Positions 18,048 through 25,574 of a stretch of DNA of 64,000 nt are shown here, piece after piece. The notes under the pieces were generated by a model that had not been told where the DNA came from, ran no database searches, and saw only the letters and a list, made by a program, of their open reading frames with translations. Position 1 is the first letter of the stretch; each line of letters begins with the position of its first letter. Both the position numbers and the translations under genes were made by a program. The DNA comes from Bacteroidota bacterium (GTDB lineage: Bacteria > Bacteroidota > Bacteroidia > AKYH767-A > 2013-40CM-41-45): NCBI GenBank assembly GCA_016711505.1, contig JADJSV010000002.1, positions 310,001 through 374,000 on the forward strand. Reading direction: 5' to 3'.

Positions 18048-18934
18048 TTTTGCAGATCAAGTTCTGTAGCATTCAATGTTTTAGAGATCTCCTCAAGTTG
18101 TTCGTCAACGAATTTTAAAGTCAGTGCGGCAACCGATGATTTGTCTTTGACATCACGATTAATATAAACTTTTCCTAATGTATTCAGAAAGTCAACTGCG
18201 CGATCTTTGATCTTATCCTGGACACTGATCGTTACGATGGTAGCGTCTTTATTGATCGGTTCGATCTTCATTTTCTCGTTGTAATAAGCGAGAAGTTTAT
18301 TCATCGAATTGATTACGAAAGCATATTTTGTTTTCTGTGAGTTGTCGAAAGTGAATTCGTTTTTTGAAATTGTGATGGTGAAATTTGGTGTACGAATCTC
18401 CTCACCATAACTATGTTTGTTACTGTAACTATATTGGAACGCACGGTTGTCAGCATCCAGTTCAAGTTGAAAGGTGTTCTCATCGATAGGAGAAAGTTTA
18501 AACTCTTCGTCGTAAACGCCATCATTCACACGGCTCACAGTAACCAGGAATGGGGAATTCTTGTAAACCGGATAACTGAAAATGCTCGACTTGTCAAAAT
18601 AACTTACGCCAAGATTCAATTCATTGATTGTTTCTTCAAGAACTGACCTTGAGCGGAGGATGCCAATTTCCGTTGCAATATTTTTTGTATTTCCTAACAG
18701 ATCTCCTGTTAAGATATCTTCGATATTTTTTGATGTATTCTTTGAATCCTTTATTAAAACGCTGGACGTTGCTTCATAAACCGGAAGGGTAAAGCGAGTA
18801 TATAGAAATGCACCAAGTGCAAAAATGATGAAAGAAAAAATAAAATAATGCCATTTTTTCCGGATACTCCCAAAGAGTAAACGAAGATCTATTTCGTCAT
18901 CATTTATCCGTTGGTTTTCGGAATTAGTTCTCAT
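18017..18934 (-). CDS. wzc: Polysaccharide co-polymerase/tyrosine kinase Wzc, 5' piece (Wzz domain)
   Basis: This is the N-terminal part of the same Wzc. It has the short cytoplasmic start (NDDEIDLRLLFGSIRKKWHYF), the first membrane span (FIFSFIIFALGAFLYTRFTL) and the Wzz periplasmic domain (PVYEATSSVLIKDSKN; NIATEIGILRSRSVLEETI), extending to the coiled coil that ends in LQNSKNPKVRSI. The last eleven residues are out of frame; true sequence continues in the piece ending at 16551. Repaired length is about 794 residues, normal for the family (the second Wzc in this window is 819). It lies 5 bases downstream of the wza gene, so the two form an operon. No other glycan genes adjoin this pair. Confidence 0.88.
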   Translation of the reverse strand: MRTNSENQRINDDEIDLRLLFGSIRKKWHYFIFSFIIFALGAFLYTRFTLPVYEATSSVLIKDSKNTSKNIEDILTGDLLGNTKNIATEIGILRSRSVLEETINELNLGVSYFDKSSIFSYPVYKNSPFLVTVSRVNDGVYDEEFKLSPIDENTFQLELDADNRAFQYSYSNKHSYGEEIRTPNFTITISKNEFTFDNSQKTKYAFVINSMNKLLAYYNEKMKIEPINKDATIVTISVQDKIKDRAVDFLNTLGKVYINRDVKDKSSVAALTLKFVDEQLEEISKTLNATELDLQNSKNPKVRSI

Positions 18935-18939
18935 TGGAA

Positions 18940-19701
18940 TTATTTATTGGTATTGGTAATTAAAAATGTCATTACTATAACAGTGGTAGTAAGAATTGAA
19001 GTAAAGACGGTGACAGAAGGACTGATACTCTGAAATGCTTTTCTTTTTATTGGTGAAATATAGATTACGTCGTCGGGGTGTAAAAAATAAGTGTCGGCAG
19101 TAACTGAATTTGCATCGGTTAGATCGATATAGAAATCTTTCGTCTGGTTATTTTCAGTACGGATCAAATGGACATTTTTTCTATCGCCATATTGAGTAAG
19201 ATCGCCTCCTAAACCCAGAACTTCCAGCAGTGTTGCTCTTTCATTCATGATTGGATACGTTCCCGGCTTATTGACTTCACCAAGGATCGTTACCTTGAAA
19301 TTTAATTTTTTGACTGTGACGATCGGTTCATCGATAAATTCTTTGAATTTTGTTTCAAGCAATGAAACAGCTTCCGGAATTGTAAGTCCGGTTAAATTCA
19401 CCTGCCCGATAAGCGGAAGCTTCAATTCACCTTTTTCATTTACAACAAATCCTTTTTCATAAGCGGATCTGTTATCACTAACAGGTTTGTCAAAACCTGT
19501 AGCTAAATACGGATAAGCTTCAGCGTTGATGGTGAAAATACTGATGCCAAGGATGTCGTTCGGATAAATTCTCAGTTTAGAATTTGCATCCTGCTGCAAC
19601 GAAGGCGTTTTTCCTTGAAAATAAATTACATCTTTTTGCGAAGTACATCCGGCGAAAATAATTAATGTAAGAATGAATAATGTCCGGAGATGGTTTCGCA
19701 T
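18940..19701 (-). CDS. wza: Polysaccharide export outer-membrane lipoprotein, Wza family
   Basis: A 253-residue lipoprotein. The signal peptide ends in FAGC (Cys19), and mature sequence starts TSQKDVIYFQGK, typical of Bacteroidota Wza proteins. The Poly_export domain contains YPNDILGISIFTINAEAYPYL and VNEKGELKLPLIGQVNLTGLT. It is followed by an SLBB-like part (VTILGEVNKPGTYPI; ERATLLEVLGLGGDLTQYGDR) and ends in a hydrophobic segment (VFTSILTTTVIVMTFLITN). Family role: the outer-membrane conduit for capsular or exopolysaccharide, assembled with Wzc. It is first gene of the wza-wzc pair. A candidate promoter lies about 65 bases upstream. Confidence 0.9.
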   Translation of the reverse strand: MRNHLRTLFILTLIIFAGCTSQKDVIYFQGKTPSLQQDANSKLRIYPNDILGISIFTINAEAYPYLATGFDKPVSDNRSAYEKGFVVNEKGELKLPLIGQVNLTGLTIPEAVSLLETKFKEFIDEPIVTVKKLNFKVTILGEVNKPGTYPIMNERATLLEVLGLGGDLTQYGDRKNVHLIRTENNQTKDFYIDLTDANSVTADTYFLHPDDVIYISPIKRKAFQSISPSVTVFTSILTTTVIVMTFLITNTNK

Positions 19702-19765
19702 TTTTTTTACCGTGATGATTTAATTTGTTTAATGTTTAATGTTACGTGTTAACAAAGGCTGGAAG

Positions 19766-19799
19766 CAAAATTAAATCCGGCAGTTTAATCGGAGCCAAT
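19766..19799 (-). promoter_or_regulatory. Candidate promoter of the minus-strand wza-wzc pair
   Basis: On the minus strand, 19773-19766 reads TAATTTTG, an exact match to the Bacteroidota -7 pattern TAnnTTTG. A one-mismatch -33 element (ATTG) lies 22 bases upstream. The predicted transcript would start about 60 bases before the wza start codon. Confidence 0.4.
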
Positions 19800-19800
19800 A

Positions 19801-19838
19801 AATCCGCAATCCGCAATCCGCAATCCGCAATGCGAAAT
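19801..19838. repeat. Short tandem repeat, four AATCCGC units
   Basis: Four perfect 7-base units (19801-19828) followed by a degenerate copy, between the acyl-CoA dehydrogenase stop and the wza promoter region. Similar in type to the CATTCCG tract at 6591. Confidence 0.65.
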
Positions 19839-19843
19839 CAATT

Positions 19844-20986
19844 TCACTTTCCAATAATCGCACGCGCAATTACAATTTTCTGAACTTCACTCGTACCTTC
19901 ATAGATCTGAGTGATCTTTGCATCGCGCATCAGTCGTTCAACATGGAATTCTTTTACATATCCATACCCACCGTGAATTTGTACGGCTTCGATAGTAGTA
20001 TCCATAGCAACTTTAGAAGCAAATAATTTTGCCATTGATGCAGATAGACCATAATCAAGATGCTGATCTTTCATCCAGGCTGCTTTGTAACAAAGTAATC
20101 TTGCGGCTTCAATTTCAGTTGCCATATCTGCCAGCTTAAATTGAATTGCCTGATGCTGACAAATCGGAACTTTAAATGCTTTTCTTTCTTTCGAATATTG
20201 CAGAGCTAATTCATAAGCACCACCTGCAATTCCAAGAGCCTGCGAAGCGATACCGATTCTTCCACCCGTAAGTGTTTTCATGGCGAACTTAAATCCGAAT
20301 CCGTCTTCACCGATGCGGTTTGCTTTTGGTACTTTCACATCCGTGAACATCAATGAGTGAGTATCACTTCCGCGAATCCCAAGTTTATTTTCTTTCGGTC
20401 CTATCATGAATCCGGGCATTCCTTTTTCGAGGATCAATGCATTAATTCCTTTGTGACCTTTTGCAACATCAGTTTGAGCCATTACCAGATAAACAGAAGC
20501 GTTGTTCCCGTTAGTGATCCAGTTTTTCGTCCCGTTCAAAATGTAATGATCTCCTGCATCAATTGCAGTTGTTGCCTGAGAAGTTGCATCAGAACCAGCT
20601 TCAGGTTCTGACAAACAAAATGCGCCAATGATCTCACCCTTTGCGAGCGGTACTAAATATTTTAATTTCTGTTCTTCATTTCCAAAATTTTCAAGTCCCC
20701 AGCAAACCAGAGAATTGTTTACAGACATAACAACTGAAGCAGAAGCATCGATCTTCGAAATTTCTTCCATTGCCAGGACATAAGAAATGGTATCCATTCC
20801 ACCGCCACCATATTTCGGACTCACCATCATTCCAAGAAATCCGAGTTCGCCCATTTTCTTGATCTGCTCTGCAGGGAATTTTTGATGTTCGTCGCGTTCA
20901 ATTACACCGGGTTTTAGTTCATTCTGTGCAAAATCACGTGCAGCCTGACGGATCATTAAATGTTCTTCGCTTAGTCCGAAATTCAT
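19844..20986 (-). CDS. Acyl-CoA dehydrogenase
   Basis: A 380-residue flavoprotein. Order of domains: N-terminal helical part (EEHLMIRQAARDFAQNEL), FAD-binding middle (AFCLSEPEAGSDATS; NGTKNWITNG) and C-terminal helical domain. The catalytic base lies in QIYEGTSEVQKIVIAR (the Glu of YEGTSE), as in short/medium-chain and butyryl-CoA dehydrogenases. It catalyses alpha-beta oxidation of acyl-CoA, feeding electrons to ETF. The start is placed at 20986 (MNFGLSEEH), the family N-terminus. An upstream in-frame ATG at 21055 would add 23 unrelated residues and lies almost on the promoter. No other beta-oxidation genes adjoin. Confidence 0.93.
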   Translation of the reverse strand: MNFGLSEEHLMIRQAARDFAQNELKPGVIERDEHQKFPAEQIKKMGELGFLGMMVSPKYGGGGMDTISYVLAMEEISKIDASASVVMSVNNSLVCWGLENFGNEEQKLKYLVPLAKGEIIGAFCLSEPEAGSDATSQATTAIDAGDHYILNGTKNWITNGNNASVYLVMAQTDVAKGHKGINALILEKGMPGFMIGPKENKLGIRGSDTHSLMFTDVKVPKANRIGEDGFGFKFAMKTLTGGRIGIASQALGIAGGAYELALQYSKERKAFKVPICQHQAIQFKLADMATEIEAARLLCYKAAWMKDQHLDYGLSASMAKLFASKVAMDTTIEAVQIHGGYGYVKEFHVERLMRDAKITQIYEGTSEVQKIVIARAIIGK

Positions 20987-21052
20987 AATTAACTTGATTA
21001 TTCCGCTTTTAGAGCGGATTTGTGGAGATTGTGAGATTTTAATTGAGGACGA

Positions 21053-21084
21053 CAAACCTACTCGTTTTCGACGTTATTCACAAA
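21053..21084 (-). promoter_or_regulatory. Candidate promoter of the acyl-CoA dehydrogenase gene
   Basis: On the minus strand, TTTG (21084-21081), a 20-base spacer and TAGGTTTG (21060-21053) fit the Bacteroidota housekeeping consensus exactly. The predicted start of transcription is near 21047, about 60 bases before the chosen start codon, and excludes the upstream ATG at 21055. Confidence 0.6.
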
Positions 21085-21156
21085 CCTATTACACCATGAC
21101 AAGTAGCTCATTAACAATAGATTTAGACAATTGTTGAAATTTTATCAAATACCTTT

Positions 21157-21189
21157 TCTGTGGAGAATTAAACAATCTCAATATCTTCG
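21157..21189 (+). promoter_or_regulatory. Candidate promoter of anmK, possibly leaderless
   Basis: TATCTTCG at 21182-21189 resembles the -7 element, with TCTG 21 bases upstream as a one-mismatch -33 element. The spacing to the ATG at 21195 would put the transcript start at or next to the start codon. Confidence 0.35.
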
Positions 21190-21194
21190 CCGCA

Positions 21195-22259
21195 ATGACA
21201 CTCTCCAAATACAATGTGGTCGGAATAATGTCCGGCACTTCCCTCGATGGGGTCGATCTTGCATATTGCACTTTTTTACATGAATTAAACTGGAAATTTC
21301 AATTCCATTTTGGGAAAACTATTCCTTATAGTAATCAGTGGAAAGAAAAGTTAAAGACTGCGCAGTTCCTGTCGCCGGAAGAACTCAATGCTCTTGACGA
21401 AGAATTTGGGACTTACCTTGGCGGGTTGGTCAAAGATTTTATAGATGAAAGAAATCTTGAAGTTGATTTTATCTCATCTCATGGTCACACCATTTTCCAT
21501 CAACCTCAGAAAGGAATCACTGTTCAGATAGGTTCCGGTCAGGCAATTAAAAATGTAACCGGTAAAACTGTTGTCTGTGATTTTAGAAAAGGAGATGTGG
21601 CTCTGGGCGGACAAGGAGCGCCATTGGTACCAATAGGCGACAAGTTACTTTTTTCTCAGATGGATTATTGTCTGAATCTGGGTGGCATTGCTAATATTTC
21701 ATTTGAAAAAAATAATGAACGAATTGCTTTTGACATCTGTGCCTGTAATATTGTGTTGAATGAACTTGTTGGGGAGCGTGAACTGGTATATGATGAAGAC
21801 GGCGAAATTGCGCGAACCGGAAAATTAAATAAAGCGCTACTTGAGGAATTGAATCAGATCAACTTCTATAAACAACCATTTCCAAAATCACTTGGGCGGG
21901 AGGATATTGACAGAGAAGTTTTTCCGGTATTGGCAAGATACGAGATCAGTCTCGAAGACAGATTGAATACCTTTTGTAAACATATTGCAATTCAGATCAG
22001 CGAAGTTCTTGGGAAAGATATCTCGGATGCAAAAATGCTGATCACGGGTGGTGGAACACTGAATAAGTTTTTATTGGAATGCATAGAAGATAAATGCAAT
22101 CTGAAAATTGTCATTCCGCCTAAAGAAATTATCGACTTCAAAGAGGCCATCATTTTTGCTTTTCTGGGAGTGTTGAGAATAAGAAATGAAATCAATTGTC
22201 TGAAAAGTGTGACCGGAGCCGAACGAGACTCTAGTGGCGGGGTTGTTTTTCTGCAGTAG
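21195..22259 (+). CDS. anmK: Anhydro-N-acetylmuramic acid kinase
   Basis: A 354-residue sugar kinase of the ASKHA fold. It phosphorylates and opens 1,6-anhydro-MurNAc to MurNAc-6-phosphate during recycling of cell-wall fragments in the cytoplasm. The signature GIMSGTSLDGVD (10-21) is diagnostic. Further family motifs are SSHGHTIFHQP, DFRKGDVALGGQGAPLVPIGD, NLGGIANISF, FDICACNIVLNEL and the C-terminal ITGGGTLNKFLLE. It starts divergently from the acyl-CoA dehydrogenase. It ends before an inverted repeat shared with the histone-like gene. Confidence 0.95.
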   Translation: MTLSKYNVVGIMSGTSLDGVDLAYCTFLHELNWKFQFHFGKTIPYSNQWKEKLKTAQFLSPEELNALDEEFGTYLGGLVKDFIDERNLEVDFISSHGHTIFHQPQKGITVQIGSGQAIKNVTGKTVVCDFRKGDVALGGQGAPLVPIGDKLLFSQMDYCLNLGGIANISFEKNNERIAFDICACNIVLNELVGERELVYDEDGEIARTGKLNKALLEELNQINFYKQPFPKSLGREDIDREVFPVLARYEISLEDRLNTFCKHIAIQISEVLGKDISDAKMLITGGGTLNKFLLECIEDKCNLKIVIPPKEIIDFKEAIIFAFLGVLRIRNEINCLKSVTGAERDSSGGVVFLQ

Positions 22260-22284
22260 GTTACTTTTTCAGGCGACCCGTTTG

Positions 22285-22357
22285 AGGTCAAAGGTAAAGG
22301 GTCAAAGGTTATTTAGTGTCGTACACCAATTGACCTTTGACCCTTGACCTTTGACCT
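22285..22357. repeat. Inverted repeat between convergent genes (GGTCAAAGGT type)
   Basis: Arms 22285-22311 and about 22331-22357 are complementary with one mismatch. Each arm is itself built of repeated GGTCAAAGG. It lies between the convergent anmK and histone-like genes and may terminate both. The sequence family differs from the CACTAAG-ended elements. Confidence 0.75.
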
Positions 22358-22382
22358 GATTACCTAAGGAAAAAAGTTTCAG

Positions 22383-22919
22383 TTAAAAGTCATCATCATC
22401 ATCCTCGAAATCTCCAATCGGAGCATCGTCATCAAGTTTGATGTCATCATCATCGTCATCATCTTTAGATACTACTTCATCAACTTCGTCTGAATCATCA
22501 GTTTCATCAACGTCAGCATCTTTAAGATCAATTTCTTCAATATCGACGATTAATAAATCATCATCATCATCATCATCAATGATAATAGCTTTTGGTTTAA
22601 TTGCCTGAGCTTTTTTCGGTTCAATATTTTTTGCAACCGGAACTACTTTTTTCGGAGCAGCTTCTTTTTTAGCGGGAGCAGGTTTTTTAGCTGCCGGTGC
22701 TGCTTTCTTAGCAGGAGCTTTTTTAGCCGGTGCTTTTTTCTTAGCAGCCGGTGCAGCTTTTTTCTTAGCAGGAGCTGCCTTTTTAGTTGCTACTTTTTTC
22801 TTCGCGGCTTTTTTAGCCGGAGCTTTTTTGGTAGCTTTCTTAGCAGCTTTTTTAGCCGGAGCTTTTTTCGCTGCTTTTTTTACTTTGGATTTCTTAGTTG
22901 CTTTCTTTTTAGTTGCCAT
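22383..22919 (-). CDS. Histone H1-like Lys/Ala/Pro-rich protein with acidic tail
   Basis: A 178-residue low-complexity protein starting MATKKKATKK. The first ~105 residues are repeats of KKAxAKKA/APAKK type, resembling the C-terminal tail of eukaryotic H1 and bacterial Hc1/H1-like proteins. The last ~65 residues are strongly acidic (IIDDDDDDDLL; SKDDDDDDDIKLDDDA). No folded domain is visible. The basic half should bind DNA or RNA; the acidic half could shield or regulate it. An in-frame ATG at 22949 adds ten unrelated residues; the start at 22919 fits better and leaves a ~43-base leader from the candidate promoter. Low-complexity lysine repeats may vary in copy number between strains. Confidence 0.85.
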   Translation of the reverse strand: MATKKKATKKSKVKKAAKKAPAKKAAKKATKKAPAKKAAKKKVATKKAAPAKKKAAPAAKKKAPAKKAPAKKAAPAAKKPAPAKKEAAPKKVVPVAKNIEPKKAQAIKPKAIIIDDDDDDDLLIVDIEEIDLKDADVDETDDSDEVDEVVSKDDDDDDDIKLDDDAPIGDFEDDDDDF

Positions 22920-22966
22920 GGCTGGATGTCTGGTTTTGACAGTATGCAATATTAAAAGGTTAGTTT

Positions 22967-22999
22967 CAAAATTACAATATGATTGTCGTTAATTCCAAA
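22967..22999 (-). promoter_or_regulatory. Candidate promoter of the histone-like gene
   Basis: On the minus strand, TTTG (22999-22996), a 21-base spacer and TAATTTTG (22974-22967) match the Bacteroidota promoter consensus. Predicted transcript start is near 22961. Confidence 0.6.
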
Positions 23000-23146
23000 A
23001 ATAATTAAATATTTTTTTTCTCCGGAATAAATTCAATCTCGTGGAATAGAATTCTTAATGAGATCAGACAAAAAAGGGCAAGGACAGAGTAGTTTTTCTG
23101 AGAAAGATCCGGTCGATTTTAACCATGTTATTTGCTCAGGAATCCT

Positions 23147-23154
23147 TACGTTTG
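23147..23154 (+). promoter_or_regulatory. Candidate -7 element of the amino-acid dehydrogenase gene
   Basis: TACGTTTG exactly matches TAnnTTTG, 17 bases before the ATG at 23172. The nearest TTTG upstream (23131) is spaced only 12 bases, so the -33 part is uncertain. It supports the start at 23172 and not the one at 23058. Confidence 0.4.
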
Positions 23155-23171
23155 CGCTTCCAAATAAACGT

Positions 23172-24434
23172 ATGAAAAATAATACTACAGCAGAGGTGAC
23201 ATCAATCAGGGAATTGATTCAAAGGTTTGAAGAAAAGCGTCCGGAAATCGTTTTTGAATGGAAGGACAGCGAAACTGAAGCGGAAGGGTGGGTAGTAATC
23301 AATTCACTTCGTGGAGGTTCTGCAGGTGGAGGTACCAGAATGAGAAAAGGCCTGGATAAGCGGGAAGTTGAATCTTTGGCTAAAACAATGGAGATAAAAT
23401 TCTCTGTAAGCGGCCCTGAAATAGGTGGTGCCAAGTCTGGGATTAATTTCGATCCGCAAGATCCCCGGAAAAAAGGAGTGCTGGAAAGATGGTTCAAAGC
23501 CGTTATGCCTTTGCTGAAATCCTATTATGGAACCGGCGGTGACCTGAATGTGGATGAGATCCATGATGTAATTCCTATTACAGAAAAATATGGTCTGAAA
23601 CACCCGCAGGAGGGTACTGTTGTAGCACATTTGAAAGTTTCAGAAGAAAAAAAGGAAAGAATTATCAGACAATTGCAAGTTGGTGTGAAAAAAAGACTTG
23701 ACAGTCCGGTGTACTCTCCGGATATCAATCGGATGATCACAGTTGCCGACATGATTACCGGATATGGAGTTGCACATGCAGTTTATGCGCACTATAAATT
23801 GAATGGAATTGATATTAAGGGTAAGCGTGCAATAGTTCAGGGTTGGGGAAATGTTGGTGCTGCTGCCGGATTTTATCTGGCACAAATGGGAGCAAAGGTC
23901 GTTGCGATAATCGACCGCCTTGGGGGTGTTATGAATAAGAATGGTTTTTCTTTTGAAGAGATCACTTCGCTTTACCTTGAAAGAAACGGAAACCAATTGA
24001 ATTCGTCAGCAATTATTCCTTTCGAAGAGATCAATAAGAAAGTATGGGAAATGGGCGCGGAGATTTTTATTCCTGCTGCTGCTTCCCGGATTGTCAATGA
24101 AGCAGAAGTAAGATCGCTGCTTGAAAATGGATTGGAAGTAATTTCATGCGGAGCGAATGTCCCTTTTGCAGACAAAGAGATCTTTATGGGACCAATTGCT
24201 GAGTATGCAGATTATGAAGTAAGTGTTATACCAGATTTTATTGCCAACTGCGGAATGGCAAGAGTTTTCAGATATCTGATGACTGATAATGTTCCAATCA
24301 CAGATGAAGCGATATTTAAAGATGTTGCTTCTTGTATTTCTGCTGCATTGGAAGAAGTTCAAAATGTTAATTCTTCAAAGGTGAATATCAGTAAAACAGC
24401 TCTTGAAATTGCAATTAAAAAACTTCTGAAATAA
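23172..24434 (+). CDS. Glu/Leu/Phe/Val dehydrogenase family protein (glutamate dehydrogenase-like)
   Basis: A 420-residue oxidoreductase. The substrate-binding domain has RGGSAGGGTRMRKGLD, GPEIGGAKSGINFDPQDP (with the conserved substrate-binding Lys) and GTGGDLNVDE. The NAD(P)-binding Rossmann domain starts at VQGWGNVGAAAGFYLAQMGAKVVAIIDR (quoted in part), and IPDFIANCGMARVF lies near the end. It interconverts an amino acid and 2-oxoacid plus ammonia; whether glutamate or another amino acid is used is not clear. The first residues after 23172 (MKNNTTAEVTSIRELIQRFEEK, in part) look like a normal N-terminus. An in-frame ATG at 23058 would add 38 residues with no family likeness and would run through the -7 element. 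Confidence 0.88.
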   Translation: MKNNTTAEVTSIRELIQRFEEKRPEIVFEWKDSETEAEGWVVINSLRGGSAGGGTRMRKGLDKREVESLAKTMEIKFSVSGPEIGGAKSGINFDPQDPRKKGVLERWFKAVMPLLKSYYGTGGDLNVDEIHDVIPITEKYGLKHPQEGTVVAHLKVSEEKKERIIRQLQVGVKKRLDSPVYSPDINRMITVADMITGYGVAHAVYAHYKLNGIDIKGKRAIVQGWGNVGAAAGFYLAQMGAKVVAIIDRLGGVMNKNGFSFEEITSLYLERNGNQLNSSAIIPFEEINKKVWEMGAEIFIPAAASRIVNEAEVRSLLENGLEVISCGANVPFADKEIFMGPIAEYADYEVSVIPDFIANCGMARVFRYLMTDNVPITDEAIFKDVASCISAALEEVQNVNSSKVNISKTALEIAIKKLLK

Positions 24435-24441
24435 TTACTTG

Positions 24442-25197
24442 ATGGGTAAGATTAATGTATTGGATCACACTTTTCTTGGGAATACGATTGAAACTTACCT
24501 GTGGTTTTTCGGGATCTTATTCGCCGGAATTATCCTTAAAAAATTTCTTACAAGAATTCTGACGCGATTTGTGTACGAAATTTTCAAACGCTATGGCAAG
24601 ACAGTCGGTGTAGAAACTTTTATAAAACTGATGAATCGCCCATTGCAGTTTTTTATAATGGTACTCATCGTCTATATGGCATTTAATCGTTTATCATTTC
24701 CTGTTGAATGGCATATCGGTCCTCAACACAAATTTGGTTTAAGGCTTGTACTGTTCAGATTATTTCAAGGTGTACTTATCTTCTCTATAATCTGGATAGC
24801 TGTCAGGACAATAGATTTTATAGGAATGATTTTTCTTTCCCGTGCACGACGAACTGAAAGCAAATCAGATGATCAACTGGTCCCGTTTGCAAAAGAAGCT
24901 ATCAAGGTGATAGTAGCTGCAATTGGGTTTTTGATTCTGATCGGTGTAGTTTTCAATCTGGATATTGTAAGTCTTGTAACAGGATTGGGAATTGGAGGTT
25001 TGGCCTTTGCCTTAGCAGCAAAGGAAACATTGGAGAATCTGTTAGGATCATTCACTATCTTTCTTGATAAACCATTTGTAGTTGGCGACTCTGTAAAAGT
25101 TGGAAACATAGAAGGAAAAGTTGAATCAATTGGTTTCAGATCTACACGGATCCGTGCTGTCGACAGAATGATTGTCATTGTTCCCAATAAAAAATGA
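24442..25197 (+). CDS. MscS-type mechanosensitive channel, 5' piece (frameshifted)
   Basis: This is the N-terminal two thirds of a small-conductance mechanosensitive channel. Several membrane spans precede the pore helix TM3 and its continuation (GLGIGGLAFALAAKETLENL) and the start of the MscS beta domain (FLDKPFVVGDSVKVGNIEGKVESIG, in part; RMIVIVPNKK). Stop TGA at 25195-25197 results from loss of one A in the run 25189-25194; one more A gives PNKKMTDAELIND, the normal continuation. An upstream TTG at 24439 could also serve as start. It lies 7 bases after the dehydrogenase gene. Role: opens under membrane tension to protect against osmotic shock. Confidence 0.87.
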   Translation: MGKINVLDHTFLGNTIETYLWFFGILFAGIILKKFLTRILTRFVYEIFKRYGKTVGVETFIKLMNRPLQFFIMVLIVYMAFNRLSFPVEWHIGPQHKFGLRLVLFRLFQGVLIFSIIWIAVRTIDFIGMIFLSRARRTESKSDDQLVPFAKEAIKVIVAAIGFLILIGVVFNLDIVSLVTGLGIGGLAFALAAKETLENLLGSFTIFLDKPFVVGDSVKVGNIEGKVESIGFRSTRIRAVDRMIVIVPNKK

Positions 25198-25537
25198 CCG
25201 ATGCAGAATTGATCAATGATACTGATAGAGCGTCTCGTCGTTCTTCTTTCACCATATCACTTTCAAATCAGACTGCAGAAATTCAAATGCGAGCGATCAT
25301 AACAGAGATCAGGAGAATGCTCACAAATTTTACACTTATCGAACCTAATCCAACGGTTCGTTTCAAACAAGTGAATACAAGTTCACTCGATATTACAGTT
25401 GCCTTTTTTGTTCTTACTCCCGACATGGATGAATACCTCGCTCTGCAGGAAGAAGTAAATTTCGAGATCCTGAAGATCATGAAAGCTAATAATGCTTCTT
25501 TTGCTACGCCGACTTCAACTGTTTTTTACCAATTTAA
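25194..25537 (+). CDS. MscS-type mechanosensitive channel, 3' piece (second frameshift near its end)
   Basis: This is the C-terminal part of the same channel: TDAELINDTDRASRRSSFTISLSNQT, in part, then a ferredoxin-like alpha/beta domain ending FATPTSTVF. As sequenced, the frame runs past the expected end into the next gene. Adding one T to the run 25522-25527 gives FATPTSTVFLPI and a stop at 25535-25537, the usual MscS terminus. So the apparent 366-residue reading frame 25194-26294 is an artificial fusion of channel tail and a separate secreted protein. Repaired channel length is about 365 residues. Confidence 0.78.
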
Positions 25538-25574
25538 TTATTGTTCTCTCCAATCGCAATATATTTTTGGTTCC

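Noticed and set aside
21056..21271. Minus-strand 60-codon frame upstream of the acyl-CoA dehydrogenase
   Set aside because: It overlaps the start of anmK and both promoter regions and has no recognisable sequence.
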